A stretch of 64,000 nucleotides of DNA. Source: Amyloporia xantha (Eukaryota; Basidiomycota; Agaricomycetes; Polyporales; Adustoporiaceae). The notes beneath the pieces were generated by a model. The model was given only the letters and a program-made list of their open reading frames with translations, made no database searches and was not told the origin of the DNA. The stretch lies in the NCBI GenBank assembly GCA_036971615.1, contig JAYKKR010000027.1, forward strand, positions 186,001 through 250,000, written 5' to 3'. The first letter of the stretch is position 1. Every line of letters starts with the position of its first letter. The position numbers and the translations under genes are program-made. Positions 10,501-22,905 of this stretch are shown piece after piece.

Positions 10501-13500
10501 CAAATTGGCAAGGTAAACGCTACTATGGAAGAGATTTGAGCGACGACAACGATATCCGCCTCTTGAACTTGCTCAATGGTGAGACTGTTGAGGTTTGGAC
10601 GCAGTCGAAAGTACAACAACTTTAAATCGCTTGCCAGTAAATTTCTTGACTTCCGAAGCCCACTGTCTCGTCAAATGAGGAGGAACAATGACAAGTGTCG
10701 CCTTCACAGGGATCTTGCCCTGCATATCCTTCATTTTGTTGAATTCTTTATCGACACTTTTAGAAGCGCAGTCGATAAGACCGAGAGTGATCGCAGTTTT
10801 ACCATACCCAACTTCGTCGGCAAGAACACCGCCTCTTATGTGAACTGGCCGCTGGGCACGTCCCTCAGCTCTCCAACCGAGCGGCTCAAGAATGGCCTCG
10901 GAAATTTCCTCCTCTACAAACGGAGGAGCGTCAATTGCTTCTTGTGACAGCATCCACGTGAGGGATCGCAATTGCTCAGGACGAAGCTTTATTTTGAAGC
11001 TCGGAGGTTGCTTGTGCTGCTCATCATACCGATTGCTTGACAGCTTGAATTTCGGCAAATGAATCTTGGCAGCTGGCATGAAGTCCGTTGTAAGTCGCCA
11101 CGAGACTGTGACCTTTTCAGACCTGCTCGTAGTCGGAAGTCGAGACATTGCGCGGTGCATGAGGGATGTGATGTTTACACCGATACGGACGACACCAACA
11201 CCGTCATCTTCTAGCTTGAGTTGAGTAACGAAGGGAGCTGGGCGGCGCTTCAGGCTTCGTTCATATTCGCCAGCCTGGGCAGTGTCCTCAATGGCTACGA
11301 CCCGCTTCTTGACCTTCGTCCATCGCAAGTCAGGCGCGGTAGGAGCACATCGCTCGCAATTACCGTGGGTGTCAGATATCTCCGTGGCTTGCCAGTCGCT
11401 GAAGCGGTCCCCAACATTGCGAATACGCTCGATGAGCCACGCCAAGGCTTTGAACGTGATCCGTTCGTGGACTTTGTCGACCTCCTGCCATGCTCCACGA
11501 GGCCATTCTGGACCAGCTTCGTTCAGCAGGGGCACTCGACAGACCAGCAGAGCGTTTGCGCTGACGCAGGCTTCGGTTGAAACAGTGATATCCAACTGAT
11601 CTCCAGGAACGGCATAGCGCGCATCGTGGCCTAGCGCAGGCTGATGTGCAACGAAGGTCAATACGTTCAGCAAACCCAATTCATGTGAAACACTCACCAC
11701 TAAGCGCACGACAGCAGACTCGGTCCATTTATAGGGAATTTGACACCGGACATGCTGTACGTCTTCTTCATTAGACTGCCTCCACTTCGAATCAAGCTGG
11801 CATATGATAGGACGAGTCTCCCCATACTCAAAGCGTCGCTTGCTAATTGAAATGACGAAGCAATCGTCACTCGGATCTCCACATCGAGTTGGGTCGAGCA
11901 ACAAGAATAGCGGTGGCCGTTGAGCGTCTTGCTCAGTAGGCGTCCTCTTGTGCAGCGCCGAGTTCGCTGTGCCACATTTGTCCAAAAGGGTATAGACTCC
12001 AGAGATGTCTCTATCCAAGAGATTTTTCTCGCCTTCCGTGACGCTGACCACTAACTTAGAATTGACCTTCTTATCTTGGAGCCCTTTCCCTTGTAGACCG
12101 AGCTTTGCTTCCCAAGCAGCCACAGGCTCCGTACCAGAGATAGATATTCGGACAGAGCCTGTATAAGGCAAGGCGAAGTCCCAGCGTCCGTCGAACAGTC
12201 CATCCTGACACACGAAACGCCCAATGGGCGACTCCAGTAACTTCCGAACATCGGAGTTTGCAGGGTCGCTGTCTTTCGGCTTCGCAAACAGACGCCATTC
12301 TGGCTGCTGAGGATAGAGTTGCAGCTCCAGGTAGGCAACAGGTGACTGGTAGGTCGCTACCCAAATATCCTGGCGCTTAGGTTCGACGAATCGCAACTCC
12401 TGTTGTGCGGCGCGTAAAACGGCAGCGCACCAACTGGACCATCGCGCGCTGGGTATACTGACCCCAGAATCCGATTTGAGTGCGTCAAGATGCTCCTGTG
12501 AGACATTGGAGAGCGAGAGCGACATCGGCAAGGTCGATTTCAATTCCTTGGCGAAAGCCGAGGGAGAAAGACGGGGGTTGGCGACAACGTCAATAGGCTC
12601 GAAGTTGTGCTCGGGCCGACCACCGCACTTGACGCAGGAGGTGGAACCACAGTCCATGCAGCGATTAACCACACGGTCCGTGATATCTTTTCGCCCCTCG
12701 CACTCGCAGAGGCGTGCACTCTTCTCCGCGTTGCTAAGAAGGCTGGCTAGTGGTACCCGAGCCGTCGATACCAAGTCGAGCGGCTTTTCAACGAGTTGAT
12801 CCTCGCCTGAAACACGTTCTTCGACGGGGATAGTATCGTCGGCGGTTTTCTCGACATCCATGACATCGTCTTGAGCATCGCTGTCGTCTTCGTCTACCTG
12901 CATGTCGTTCTTCGACTCATACGTAGCCTCATCGCTCCCCTCCTTTAGGAGCCTCCTGCCAACTACCAACGCAGCCATGATACATGCACCAACGACGGTG
13001 GTCGACATGGCATTGCCAGCAAGATCAGCAAGCTGATCCTCGGTCTCACGCGTCAGGAGCAATTCATCGACAGGAAGACCTTGCATGGATAGCGCTTCTA
13101 TCCCGACCATAGGTCCCCCGCGGTTGGTGATATAAGGAATCATCGAAGGTGTCAAGCAGGGACAGATACCAGGCTTGCCAGATCCAATCGTGCGATCCAC
13201 ATTTTGTGACAGATTCCAAACTTGCCTAGAATAAGGAACAATTAAGTAAACATGCCATGAATCACAGCGAGGAAAATCTCACGTCTTGTATGACGGATCC
13301 ACACCCTTCTTCGCCGACCGAAGGAGACTGATGTCCATCAAATCCCATACCCGCTCTACCTGGCCGACACCCCAGTCGTTCCAGGCAAAGTCCGGCAACT
13401 TGCAGAAACCGCCTGTTAGACAATTAGTGGGTCATTCCCAACAGGGCGCATCGCAGACTTACCATCATCCCAGTTAGTAAGAGGACGCTTCAAACCTAAT

Positions 13501-14600
13501 TCTTCTTCTAACCTGGCGCGTTGGTGACGAGACTCGCATCGGCCCCAGTCTGTACGACCAGTGCGTCGATCCACCCCATTGAAGCTCTCCGACACAAGTT
13601 TCTCCCTCGCCTGATGTATACGCGGGTCGTCTGAGGGCAGAAGAAACGCATCTAGGGTCGACGATGCTGGCCTTTTCAGCTTGCCAATCCAATCCTTCCA
13701 TTGCTCCGGCAATTTAGACTTCTTCTGGTTGACCGCGAGCAAATAAACACGAGTGCGAGTATGAGGGATGTAGAAAGTCTTAGTATCGACCCGAAGGAAA
13801 TCGGCACTGTAGTTGTTCTTCTCAAAGTACTGCACAACCCGCTTCCAAGGCGCACCGCAGACGTTTTCGAGAATGACGATAGGAGGCTGGTGGTTCTTAA
13901 CCCACGACATCATCCCTCGAAACGTCCTTCCAGATTCGCCCTCAGCATCAATATCCTGTTTCTCATTGTTGAGATTTGAGTAGTCCACGCAGGAAGTACC
14001 TGCGACGAGAATATCGACATCGCCCGGAACAGGTGCCAGTGCACCATAGGCAGTTGTCCTGACCGGTTGAAAAGTTCATTGAGACACGAGGACATTACAT
14101 GAAAGGTACACTCACGCATGGCTGTCGCCCAGCTCGCAAACATCGCGGAACAGCAAAGGCGGGTGGAAGTTGCGCTCAATATACGCCTGCTTGAAGGGCT
14201 CGATCTCACAAGAGAAGACGTGTTCGAAGTCCAGTTTGACATTATAATGTTCGAGGATTGACCTGCGAATGAGGTCCAAAGCAAGGAGCGGCGATTCCGT
14301 ACCAGAGCACATCGTCGCGACGCGCATCTTACGCCCGTCCAGATGCTCCGCCACTGACTTGATCTCTGGAATGCGACTGACCAAGTCAGAGAATATGGCC
14401 GGTATCTGATGAATAGGTGGTAAATTTGACAAATCAGACGCTGCGGCCTTCGTCGTCGCGGCTGAAGGCATCTCAACGTCTGACTCAGACGATTCATCGT
14501 CGCTGTTATTGGACGCTTCGACTGGGGGCTTTGCGCCTTTGAAAAAGGAGGCAATGGACTTTTGCCCCTTTTCCGGAGCAGTTTTCTGGCCTTTCACCAT
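7547..14600 (-). CDS. DNMT5: DNMT5-type DNA cytosine-5 methyltransferase with RING and SNF2 ATPase
   Basis: Nine exons: 14600-14116, 14058-13463, 13412-13283, 13225-10339, 10286-9257, 9215-9106, 9052-8861 (this 3' border is unsure), 8820-8021, 7961-7547; about 2,210 residues, the size of known DNMT5. Order: low-complexity N-terminus with a PIP-box-like QKSIASFF (13-20); C5-methyltransferase with motif I (MCSGTESPLLALD), catalytic GTSCVDYS (Cys about 185), ENVCGAPW, TRTRVYLLAV and TETEDQ-like C-terminal motifs; SNF2 N-lobe with ADEVGYGKT (Walker lysine about 1213), VVDEYT and HWVLSGTP; C3HC4 RING (CPMCKRDKV, SSCGHMGCLKC); SNF2 C-lobe ending QAVGRLRRFGQ. DNMT5 copies CpG methylation onto hemimethylated DNA using ATP (known from Cryptococcus). 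Anomaly: at least five one-base indels between 9960 and 10600 break the frame, although residues on each side remain family-like; see findings. Confidence 0.93.
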
Positions 14601-15225
14601 GCCGGAAAAAGACGTGGAGGGAGGAGGGAAGAGAGGGTGTGTGAATGAAAGAGGACGCGTCGCGCCAGCTTGACTGTGACTAGCCCATGGAATGTCACAG
14701 TCGCGTAGTGTCACAATATCAAGGTGGTGTGACAACCGTGATTAATAGCCGCGCTGCTCGGCAAAATCCTGCCAAGGTCAGTCTGAACGTTCACGGTGAC
14801 ACTTTGCAGGTTCACAGCTATACATAGCTGAGCTTCCGGCCTTCCTATGGCCGCCATAAATTCCCATGTTAAATGCGTTTTGCTGTTGACTCCTACCTTC
14901 ATCATAATCGGCATACAGGACTGATTCCCTAACTCTCAAATTTAAGGGAAAATAAAGCGGACGAACGTGCGTCCCTACCATATATACTTACAGTACAGCT
15001 GATTGATGTAATAATTTGATATTTTGATGCAGAAAGTGATCCTCTAACTCACGACCCTTATCGTGCTACCGCGCCGTTTCTGTGTTGAAAAGTGTCTTCG
15101 ATTCCGACATATCATAAGCTCTCCTTAAGTGTGTCTGCATAAGTGTTTTTACAAAAGCGGGAGCCCATCAATCGTGCTAGTTAGCGCCAACAGATTCTCC
15201 CCTATCCAGCTGTATCTGCGCCGTC
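14601..15225. promoter_or_regulatory. Divergent intergenic region between DNMT5 and the PAP2 gene
   Basis: 625 bases separate the start codons of two genes read away from each other, so both promoters must lie here. No convincing TATA box was seen for either. There are no other reading frames with family-like content. Confidence 0.5.
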
Positions 15226-16487
15226 ATGACCACCTACTTCAGCGACGTGCGCTCCAGGCTGAAACACATCTTCGGAGATAATGCATTTGAATGGATTGAT
15301 CGGTCATACGTCTTGGACTGGTAAGCGGTCTATGTAGTCAAATAGACTAGGACTGATAATGCATCTATCGTTTCAGGGCAATGGCATTCGCGGTCTGGTT
15401 CATCGCAGGGATTATCAAGCAACTCCCTCCGTTCGAGCGTGAATTCGATCGCAAAGACCCACTCATTGACCATAAACACCATTCAAGCCAGTGAGTCGTT
15501 CAGCAGTTCAAACTATCATTGCAAGTCACGATTGAATGATATGGATTTATATTCAAAGAATAAGCGGCACGCTAAATTGGAATGTTGCTTTCTTTCTACC
15601 CCTGGCCATCATGACTGCCGTAGGTGTCCTTAGACGCTCTGCAATCGATGTGCATCATGGCTGTCTAGCCCTTTGGGCAGATATGTTCGTACTTACCTCC
15701 CTACATGACTATGCCTCTGAGGTCTGAACAATAGGGGATTCTCTGAACTGGTCACAGAAATCCTGAAGAACAGAGTCGGTGAGTATGTCAGACTAATGAA
15801 GAGTTCGCCCATTGAGAAATTTGCTTTTATCTAGGCCGACTACGTCCTGATTTCCTTTCTCGCTGCAAATGGGACAAGACGCTGAAAGCTTGTACAGGGT
15901 TCGTTCCGTGCGTTCATGCATTCTAAGGAGCATTGTGAATAACACAACACAGAGACCTGGAGACCCTTCAAGACGGACGGAGGTCCTTCCCTTCCGGGCA
16001 CTCATCAACTGCTTTTGCTGGCATGATGTTCCTATCTCTGTGGATTGCAAGCATGACGAGAGCATGGAGCATCCGTCAACTGGCGTCTTCCAGATCTTTC
16101 CTTGCAAGCAAGTTGGTCAGACTGACATTATCCCTCCTGCCTTTGGTGTTCGCGACCTGGGTTGCTATCAGTCGCCTCGAAGACAATGTAAGCGAAACTA
16201 CAGTTCATACTATCCCCATTCTTCTCACAAGGAAAATTGTCGGACATTGCATGTAGAGACATCACAAGGAAGATGTCATCGTTGGCAGTCTGATTGGGAT
16301 CAGTTCAGCGACTATTTTCTTCCTTATATACTGGCCCGGCCCCTTTGCTGGTGCAAAAACAGTCGCGCAAGGCGCAGCCCCTCATGCGAGAAATGTGTAC
16401 ACTAATGGGAGAACAGTAACACAAGAAAACGGCTACAGCTACGAACTAGCTGGAATGGAACATCCGAATGGAGTAGAGGACGTGTAA
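15226..16487 (+). CDS. PAP2-family lipid phosphate phosphatase (DPP1/LPP1-like)
   Basis: Seven exons (15226-15320, 15377-15490, 15559-15684, 15735-15778, 15835-15898, 15953-16187, 16257-16487) encode 302 residues. The three PAP2 signatures are present in order: KNRVGRLRP (split by an intron), PSGHSS, and SRLEDNRHHKEDV, giving the catalytic histidines and arginines of the type-2 phosphatidic acid phosphatases. Hydrophobic segments such as AMAFAVWFIAGII, VAFFLPLAIMTAVGVL, LVRLTLSLLPLVFATWV and IFFLIYW fit a six-helix membrane topology. Family members remove phosphate from diacylglycerol pyrophosphate, phosphatidate and lysophosphatidate in the vacuole or ER. The third intron uses an unusual donor, GTTCGT, needed to keep the frame. 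The stop is only 41 bases from the stop of the convergent gene downstream. Confidence 0.9.
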
Positions 16488-16528
16488 CCTAATAAAAATG
16501 ATTCTGATACTTTGATTTGTGTGCTATG

Positions 16529-19291
16529 CTATGCAACTTCTGACGCTTCAGTCCGGACAAAAACCCACTTGTCACCTACTCTCTGCATCCTCCCTATTCC
16601 TGTATTGCTACCCGATGCGCCACTGTCACTCATATTGTCATGATGTTCTTCCTCCGATGAGCCCTTAGGAGCGTCGGGATGGTCGCCGTTATCGACGGGT
16701 AGATGCTGCCAATCAGACCCATTAGGTTGATAGGCATCGCCACCTCCGCCTGTGTGACCGTTTGTGTCTGCATACGACGACTTTTCCCCGTAGTCTATGT
16801 CTCGGCCATTGCCGTGACCGTAATCTTCCCCGCGCCCTCCCCCTCTCCCCCTGCCGCTCATTCCCCTACCGCCTCGCCAAGCTCCCATGTAAGGTTGAGA
16901 AGCACCACCTTGGTATTGCGAAGAGCGTTGGTCACTTTGTTGCGAGGCGATTTGATTAGGCACCGGAATGGTGCCCATCATACTTCCCGAAAACATGAAT
17001 TGCATCAATTCGGCTTGGGACGGTAAATACCCATGAGTGACTGCCCAGGCATTTCCTAGGGCCTCCCATGATGCAGGGGAGGACGGATCAAACGTTGTCA
17101 TGTCGAAGGTGTCCAGTCCTTTTCGTGGCCCGGCAGATAAAACCGCGTGTCTACTCGAGGGTGAATGAGAAGGGCCATCATGTACGGGGGAATGAATATC
17201 GGAACCGGAATGCGTCGAAGTGCGATCTATCATAGAGGCTGCAGCCATTCTGGGGTCAAAGGGAGAGTGATTCCCCGTAATTCCATTGGCGGTAGATTTT
17301 GGCTCGACAGCGTCTGACGATCCTGCTCGGATATCGCGACCAAATTCGTCCTGTGCTACATTGCGAGCGCCGGAAGGTCCTGCCGGATTCGTAGCGCTTC
17401 TACCCCCGATATCTTGAGGAATTGAGGGTCGCCGAGGCGGGCTGTATGGTCTATTTTCTCTCCCTCTCCCACCATATCTACTCGGAGGGCTCCGCGATCG
17501 ACTGCGTCTGCCTCTGGAAGGAGTCCACTCTCGATCTCGACTGCGGTCATTGGATCGGTCACGATCATCCCACCTACCGCGACCGCGACCGCGGAAGCCG
17601 CCTCTGAAGCCGCCCCTAGGGTCACGGCGATCATCGTAGTAATCATTACGGTCTTTGGGACGACCTGGTCCGTCAAATCTGTCATAGTTTGACTCTATAC
17701 GACCGGAACCGTAATGAGCATTTCGAAACGGGGGAGGCTGTAGAGGTCCTCCATTAGGAGGCAGTACAGGAACAGCATTTGTCGACGATGTGGACGACGG
17801 GACTAATGACACGGGTAATGGTATGGGCTGAGTAGGAACCCCGTTCCCCAATTTAGCTGCCTGCGTGAATTGTTGTAATAATGCTAGCGGATTGGCATGG
17901 GTCGGCGCCGGCGCGATTGTGGCTGAATTTGAGGTTGTTTGGCTGCTACATGATGAGTTTCCTTCAGCGATGCAACGCATGCTCAAGCTCACCTGTTGGT
18001 GGTGGATGCTACTGCATTCGCAGCTTGACTCAACAGAGCAATCAGCGTGGACTGAACCGAAGCTGTATTAGGCGGTATAACAGGTGGCGCTTGTGGGGGA
18101 GTGGTAGACGACGTGGGATCGGGTTGGTTTCTTGGCTCTGCTACCGCAGCAATTACTTTGTCGGGCTCTGACACAGACAGATCATGTTTCAGTTCAGATT
18201 CTCACTCATGAAGTCGTTGATGTGCGGCAAATATGACTGGGATTACGCAAGTGGGAGATATACTTAGCGCACAAATATGGACAATGATAGGCACCTTTCT
18301 CTGCTCCCTTCAAATACTGCGACAGACGTCCTAATACAGCGGACGGGAACGTATTTGACTTGACCCAGATATCAAGTATCTTCTTCGATTTTTCCTGTGA
18401 ATAGGTAAGGCCCAAGGGCTGTAGTCAGGACGCATGGCTTCCAGTATTTCAGCCAATAAGAGAGGACGTTAGGATATCGACGAGATCTGAATGCTATGTG
18501 ACGACGATCATGTGATAGCGCGTTAGTGCTCGTCAAGACCGACGCGTCTGTGGTCGACGCGACAGCCGGCTGGGTATGACATGCTATAATGTGTGAAGGA
18601 CTGCAGAAACATGGATACTACTTGTTAGATTGTGGGATGGCTAACAACCATACCCTGCCGCCCATGCCGAGATACTGCGACATGGACAGGGACATTGACC
18701 CAGACATACACAATCGACTACAGACAACGGCGAAGCCCACTCCCAAATGGGAACGACTGTAGTCAGTAATCGAAGATCGAAGACTGACCTTGAGTTCACT
18801 ATTTCCTGATGAGACAAGATCCTGATATAAACTATCCAACACGCCTTCGACCTTCAGAAGGAAGGTGGCACAATTGCCAGTTGTCGAGTTCAAGTCGCCC
18901 GTGAGACCCTGCTTGTTTACCTGGTTTCGAGCAGCTCGTGCAAGCGCATCGAATGCATACAAGCTCGATATTTTGCCCGCGACAGGCAACGACTTGTGCG
19001 TCCGGAACAGAATAGATACGAGCTGGGTGTCGTTCTGAACCACGAGGATGGTTGTTTTCATGCACCACAAGGTCAACAAAGGAGAAGGTTTAGCGATGCC
19101 ATATTCCAAACATATGGGGGACGTACCTCCATGCATTTCAGCGCGATATCAGTCAATTTTGTCATTTTCGACGCTGAAAGCTTTTTCGCGTGTACGACAT
19201 CCTTCAGAGTACTTTCGAAGGTCTACGAGGTCCACGTAAGTTCCACAAGTAACGAACAAGAGTGAAGCAGCAATACTTCAATGGTAGCCAT
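16529..19291 (-). CDS. CID (RNA polymerase II CTD-interacting) protein with RGG/RS-rich tail
   Basis: Six exons: 19291-19277 (15 nt), 19222-19127, 19034-18789, 18394-18295, 18167-17993, 17942-16529; 681 residues. Residues 1 to about 150 form a CID domain (FESTLKDVVHAKKLSASKM, LYAFDALARAAR, KKILDIWVKSNTFP), the fold that reads the phosphorylated CTD of RNA polymerase II in Nrd1, Rtt103, Pcf11 and SCAF4. The rest is low-complexity: proline/alanine-rich, then an RGGFRGGFRGRGRGRW block with an RS-like SRGRRSRSRSPP segment, a second GGRGMSGRGRGGGRG block, and an acidic C-terminus. No RRM was seen, so it is not a plain Nrd1/Seb1 copy; SCAF4/8-like or Rtt103-like transcription termination factor is the best guess. 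One intron inside the CID (18788-18395) is about 394 nt, far longer than others here. Confidence 0.88.
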
Positions 19292-19690
19292 GAAAATCGT
19301 GCAAAGTAACAAAGGGATTCGGTCGAAGGTCGTCTCAGAGGGTGAAGGTAAGTGGGAATTGTGGCGAGAGAGTCACGCTATTTGCGCTTATTTGGAGTTA
19401 TGTATGGTCCGTGCACTCTTGCCATCATCGGCCTTCCATACATGTATTTGCTCAAGGGTCGGAGTCAAGGCTGAACACGAGCTATGCTAAAGTCAAGAAA
19501 CTCGGAACTAGGTTGATATATACTTCATGCCAGTGTGTGTCGGTATACTGAAGAACGGTGCTGGGGACTGGAACCATTTGACCCCCAAACAGCATGCGAC
19601 ATACCACGAATACATATGCTAACGTACGAGACGCACCCAATGTAGGAAGCAGGTATGTCCCTTCCTGCAGACACAGTCGACTAATGCTAT
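19292..19690. other. Intergenic: ZW10 3' side and CID-gene promoter
   Basis: About 400 bases between the ZW10 stop and the start of the downstream CID gene, both on the minus strand. I see no further coding sequence. Confidence 0.4.
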
Positions 19691-22600
19691 TTACGATTGG
19701 GAGGGATGTCCACGAAGTAATTTGGCAATAGTGTTAGCTCGTAGCGGCGTGTCCGCAAACAATGCCTGCACAAGTTTCACAAGCTCGTCGATTTCAAAAT
19801 CGACAAGGGCACCTTCTTCGAACAGGTAAGATATGTCTGCGATGGAAGCCTCCTGTACAAATTTTGGGTCAGATGTCTAAGATGGCTCAAATGACGATTA
19901 AGACTGACCAGCAGCTCCGAAAGATAAGAGAACTTGAGCCATGAAGGTACGTATGCGACAACAAATGATGGCTTCGAATGAGGCAATCATAAGACAAATG
20001 ATTGGTAGCATAATCACAGATTGTCCGTACCTGCTTGGGGTCTTCTGTAAATAGGCCTTCCAGCGCGTTCAGGATTCTGCATAACTCGCTAAGACGATGG
20101 GATTCCGCCTCGGTAATATCAGGCAAGGCTAAGATGTCCGCAAGAATGCGAGAAAGCACGGCGTCTACTACGATGCCAATAGCGTCGTAATATTTACTTT
20201 TATTCAATACAGTCTGTCTCAATGTCAGTGTGCTAGATACCACGACTCTCAGCCGCCATTGACTCACCTTCCATTGTTGAGCAGAATGTCGGGTTCGCCG
20301 CAGAACTTGGTTAACTGCATTCTCGCACTCGTCGAAACGATCTCGATTTGTAGTGTCAACGAAGCCCCCGGCTAGGTCGAGCAGTTCAAAGGCGGACTGA
20401 CATTGTCGGTCCTTCAAATATATACTTTATCAGCACAAAGAACAGAATATCAATTTATTGAACACGAACGATTGTTTCATGATACCAGCTTTCTCCAAGC
20501 AGCTTCAAGCGGTCTTTGCAGTCGTCCAATTTGTCTTTGATCGAAGACGATGCAGTCTTCAAGCTGACAGAGATATGACCAAGCTCGACGCTCAGATACA
20601 AACAATCGTTAGAAAAACGCATAGCTCGCTTCGGAACACTTCCTAACGTCGAGCCGAACCTGACAGGATATACAGCACGGAAGAGCTCTAGAGTCAAAGG
20701 CGCGGCCTGACAGAGCGTAGATCCCGTTGATGGATTAGTGGAATCGGTGGAAAATATGCCCGTTGACGCCAATTTCAGGCCCTCTTCGAGCACATTCGCA
20801 GCGAATAGCGTGAGTTCTTTAGCGCGCCCCGACACCATATACGTCTCTTTCGTAAGTGTAGACGGCGTAGGTTTTACTTGCATCTGCGCTGCAGGCGGCG
20901 ATAAGGCTGTATGTGGTGGTGGCGGAACCGGGACTGGTGATTGTGTAGATGAATGTGAGCTAGACTGAGCTTTCTTGCTTTTTGAAGTCAGTTTTTCCAG
21001 TCGTTTGGCAGGCTTCGGTATGGGAGCCGAACCATTCGTTTGTGATTGGCCTTGTCCAGAATCATCTTGCCATCCATCATCCCAAGGATCATCTCCGTAG
21101 GAGTCGTCAATGTTGAGCGTTTCGGAAGCAGTATCGTCGTCATTCCATCCCCAAACATCTTCCGTCTCTTCAATATCGGCGTTGGATTCCACGGGTGTTT
21201 TTGATCCTGTAGGCTGGGGATCAGAATCCCGCTCCGGTTCTGGCTCTACTTCGTCCTCGAAATCCCACCCGTTCTCCTCTTCCACCGGCTCACCCTTGTC
21301 TCCACCCAGGGCATCCTCATCGAACCCCCATGCAACCTCAGCCTCTTCTTCGATCGGCGCAGGTATCGAGGCTTCAGACGCTGAAGGGGCTTTATTGTCA
21401 TCTTCTGTGGTCACCTCCTAAGTCGACGTAGAACGTGCGGCTCTCGTCCTCCGAACCTGTTACGATGAGTCGGCCCGTCTCCAACAGCTCAGTTCGTCTC
21501 TTGCGTTCGTAGTGCAGGCTGACCCCGTGCGCCCATGCGCTAATTTCGCGCTCACCGCTAGAATCGCCAAGCATTGTACATATATACTCAGCTTCAAATC
21601 GGCACGCCTGTTTCACCAAATCAATGAACTCTGGTAGTGAATCCACTGATGAAGGCAGTGATGGGATCAAGAAGTGATTCAGAATGGCGTTCCTGAGCGG
21701 TTTGCACAAGGAGAGTGGAAATGTGGTCCGTTCTGAGGAAGGAAGATGGGGAAACAAATGCTGGTTGAGGAAGGAGAACACTGTCGACAGGTTGCTTAGC
21801 CGGGATGCCAAATCTGATACATTCGGTGGAGCAGGAAATAGTGTCAATTTGTGTTCGTTTGTCCCTGTCATATCGCTGGCGGAGGTTATCGTGATCGATG
21901 ACGGCTGCCTGAGCAAGTGGTCAATGTAATGTGCGGTGATAACTCGACGCAGAGACGTGAGATGTGATACGAGGGCATCCGTGGACAACGAGGTGAATAC
22001 CGAAGACAACGGAAGGAGGGTCTCGGACTGCCTGACTGTTGTGTGTTGGGTTCATCTCAAGGAACGTCGTATAGGGAACTCACCTTGTATGGAAGGGCAT
22101 ATAATAATATCAGAAGGCGATACCCTGACACCCCGGGTAAAAGCGTCATTCAGCTGCTCTTCTGTGCGCGCTTTCATGGCTTTATGGCTACGCTATCAGG
22201 GCAGTCGTAAGTTGAGCACTATGAGAGGCGTATAAAATGCCAACCTTCAGGTCCACCATGACTGCACTCTTGTCAAGGAGACCGGACGAGCTGTCCAGGA
22301 TTCTTTCGAGATCTCCACACGCCCGGACTGCATCAGGTAGTCTACCCTGGTGGACAAGAGATACCAAACTACGGTATTCGTCCCTGCAACGCAGAAGATG
22401 CGACAAGGCACCATAATTGGTCTCCGCGTCAAGGCTTTCTTGTGCGAGCGCTGCATGTCTCGTTAGAGAACGCAGAAGGATGGGAACCACGCCTGACTTT
22501 ACGACAGCTCAGCATAGTAACGCATTCTCAGATGAATACACATGCATACCTCTTCATTGGACAGTTGATCGGTCAATAGGTCGACATTGTCGGTCAAGGT

Positions 22601-22905
22601 CTGCAGGCGTTCCTGGATAGATCTTGCGCTAGATAGTTGCTCATTAAAGGATGGCAGGTCGCTGGATATTCGTTCATGGATATGTTCCTGTATGACTTAT
22701 ATCAAATTTGGGCTCGCGCGAGAGCAGAGACGTCATAATTCACTTTGGTCTGCGTGAGGGTTTCGTCGAGTTCAAGTGACCAAGATGAGGCCAGCGCTGC
22801 GTTTAGAGACTTCGTGTCGGCCTCAGAGATTTTGGTAAGTATCTTAGTAGAGATATCTTGCGGGTCTTTCTTTCGAGGTAAATGGGAAGGAATAGGGAAC
22901 GCCAT
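19691..22905 (-). CDS. ZW10 homologue (RZZ kinetochore / Dsl1-NRZ tethering subunit)
   Basis: Nine exons: 22905-22744, 22687-22550, 22496-22245, 22192-22084, 22035-20470, 20411-20268, 20213-20031, 19971-19909, 19852-19691. Matches ZW10 along its length: N-terminal coiled-coil (DETLTQTK, then EHIHERISSDLPSFNEQL), central AEYICTMLGD region, a long acidic, tryptophan-rich linker (about residues 440-560), then FRAVYPVRFG and RFSNDCLYLS, and a C-terminal helical block with LPDITEAESHRLSELC and VPSWLKFSYLSELL. ZW10 tethers Golgi-derived vesicles at the ER with NAG/RINT1-like partners and, in animals, recruits checkpoint proteins to kinetochores. One oddity: near 21414-21418 the frame changes after TFYVDLG; either one extra G is present or a 46-nt intron (21463-21418) is removed. 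Donor GTTCGT is used at the end of exon 5. Confidence 0.88.

Noticed and set aside
9960..10600. Programmed ribosomal frameshifting in DNMT5
   Set aside because: There are five shifts of mixed sign within 650 bases and no slippery heptamer with a downstream structure; error or mutation is far simpler.
7547..14600. Two separate genes, a cytosine methyltransferase and a Rad5-like helicase
   Set aside because: Two clean GT-AG introns (13462-13413, 13282-13226) join the methyltransferase to its own C-terminal motifs, which are in the same exon as the SNF2 start; the fused order is that of DNMT5.
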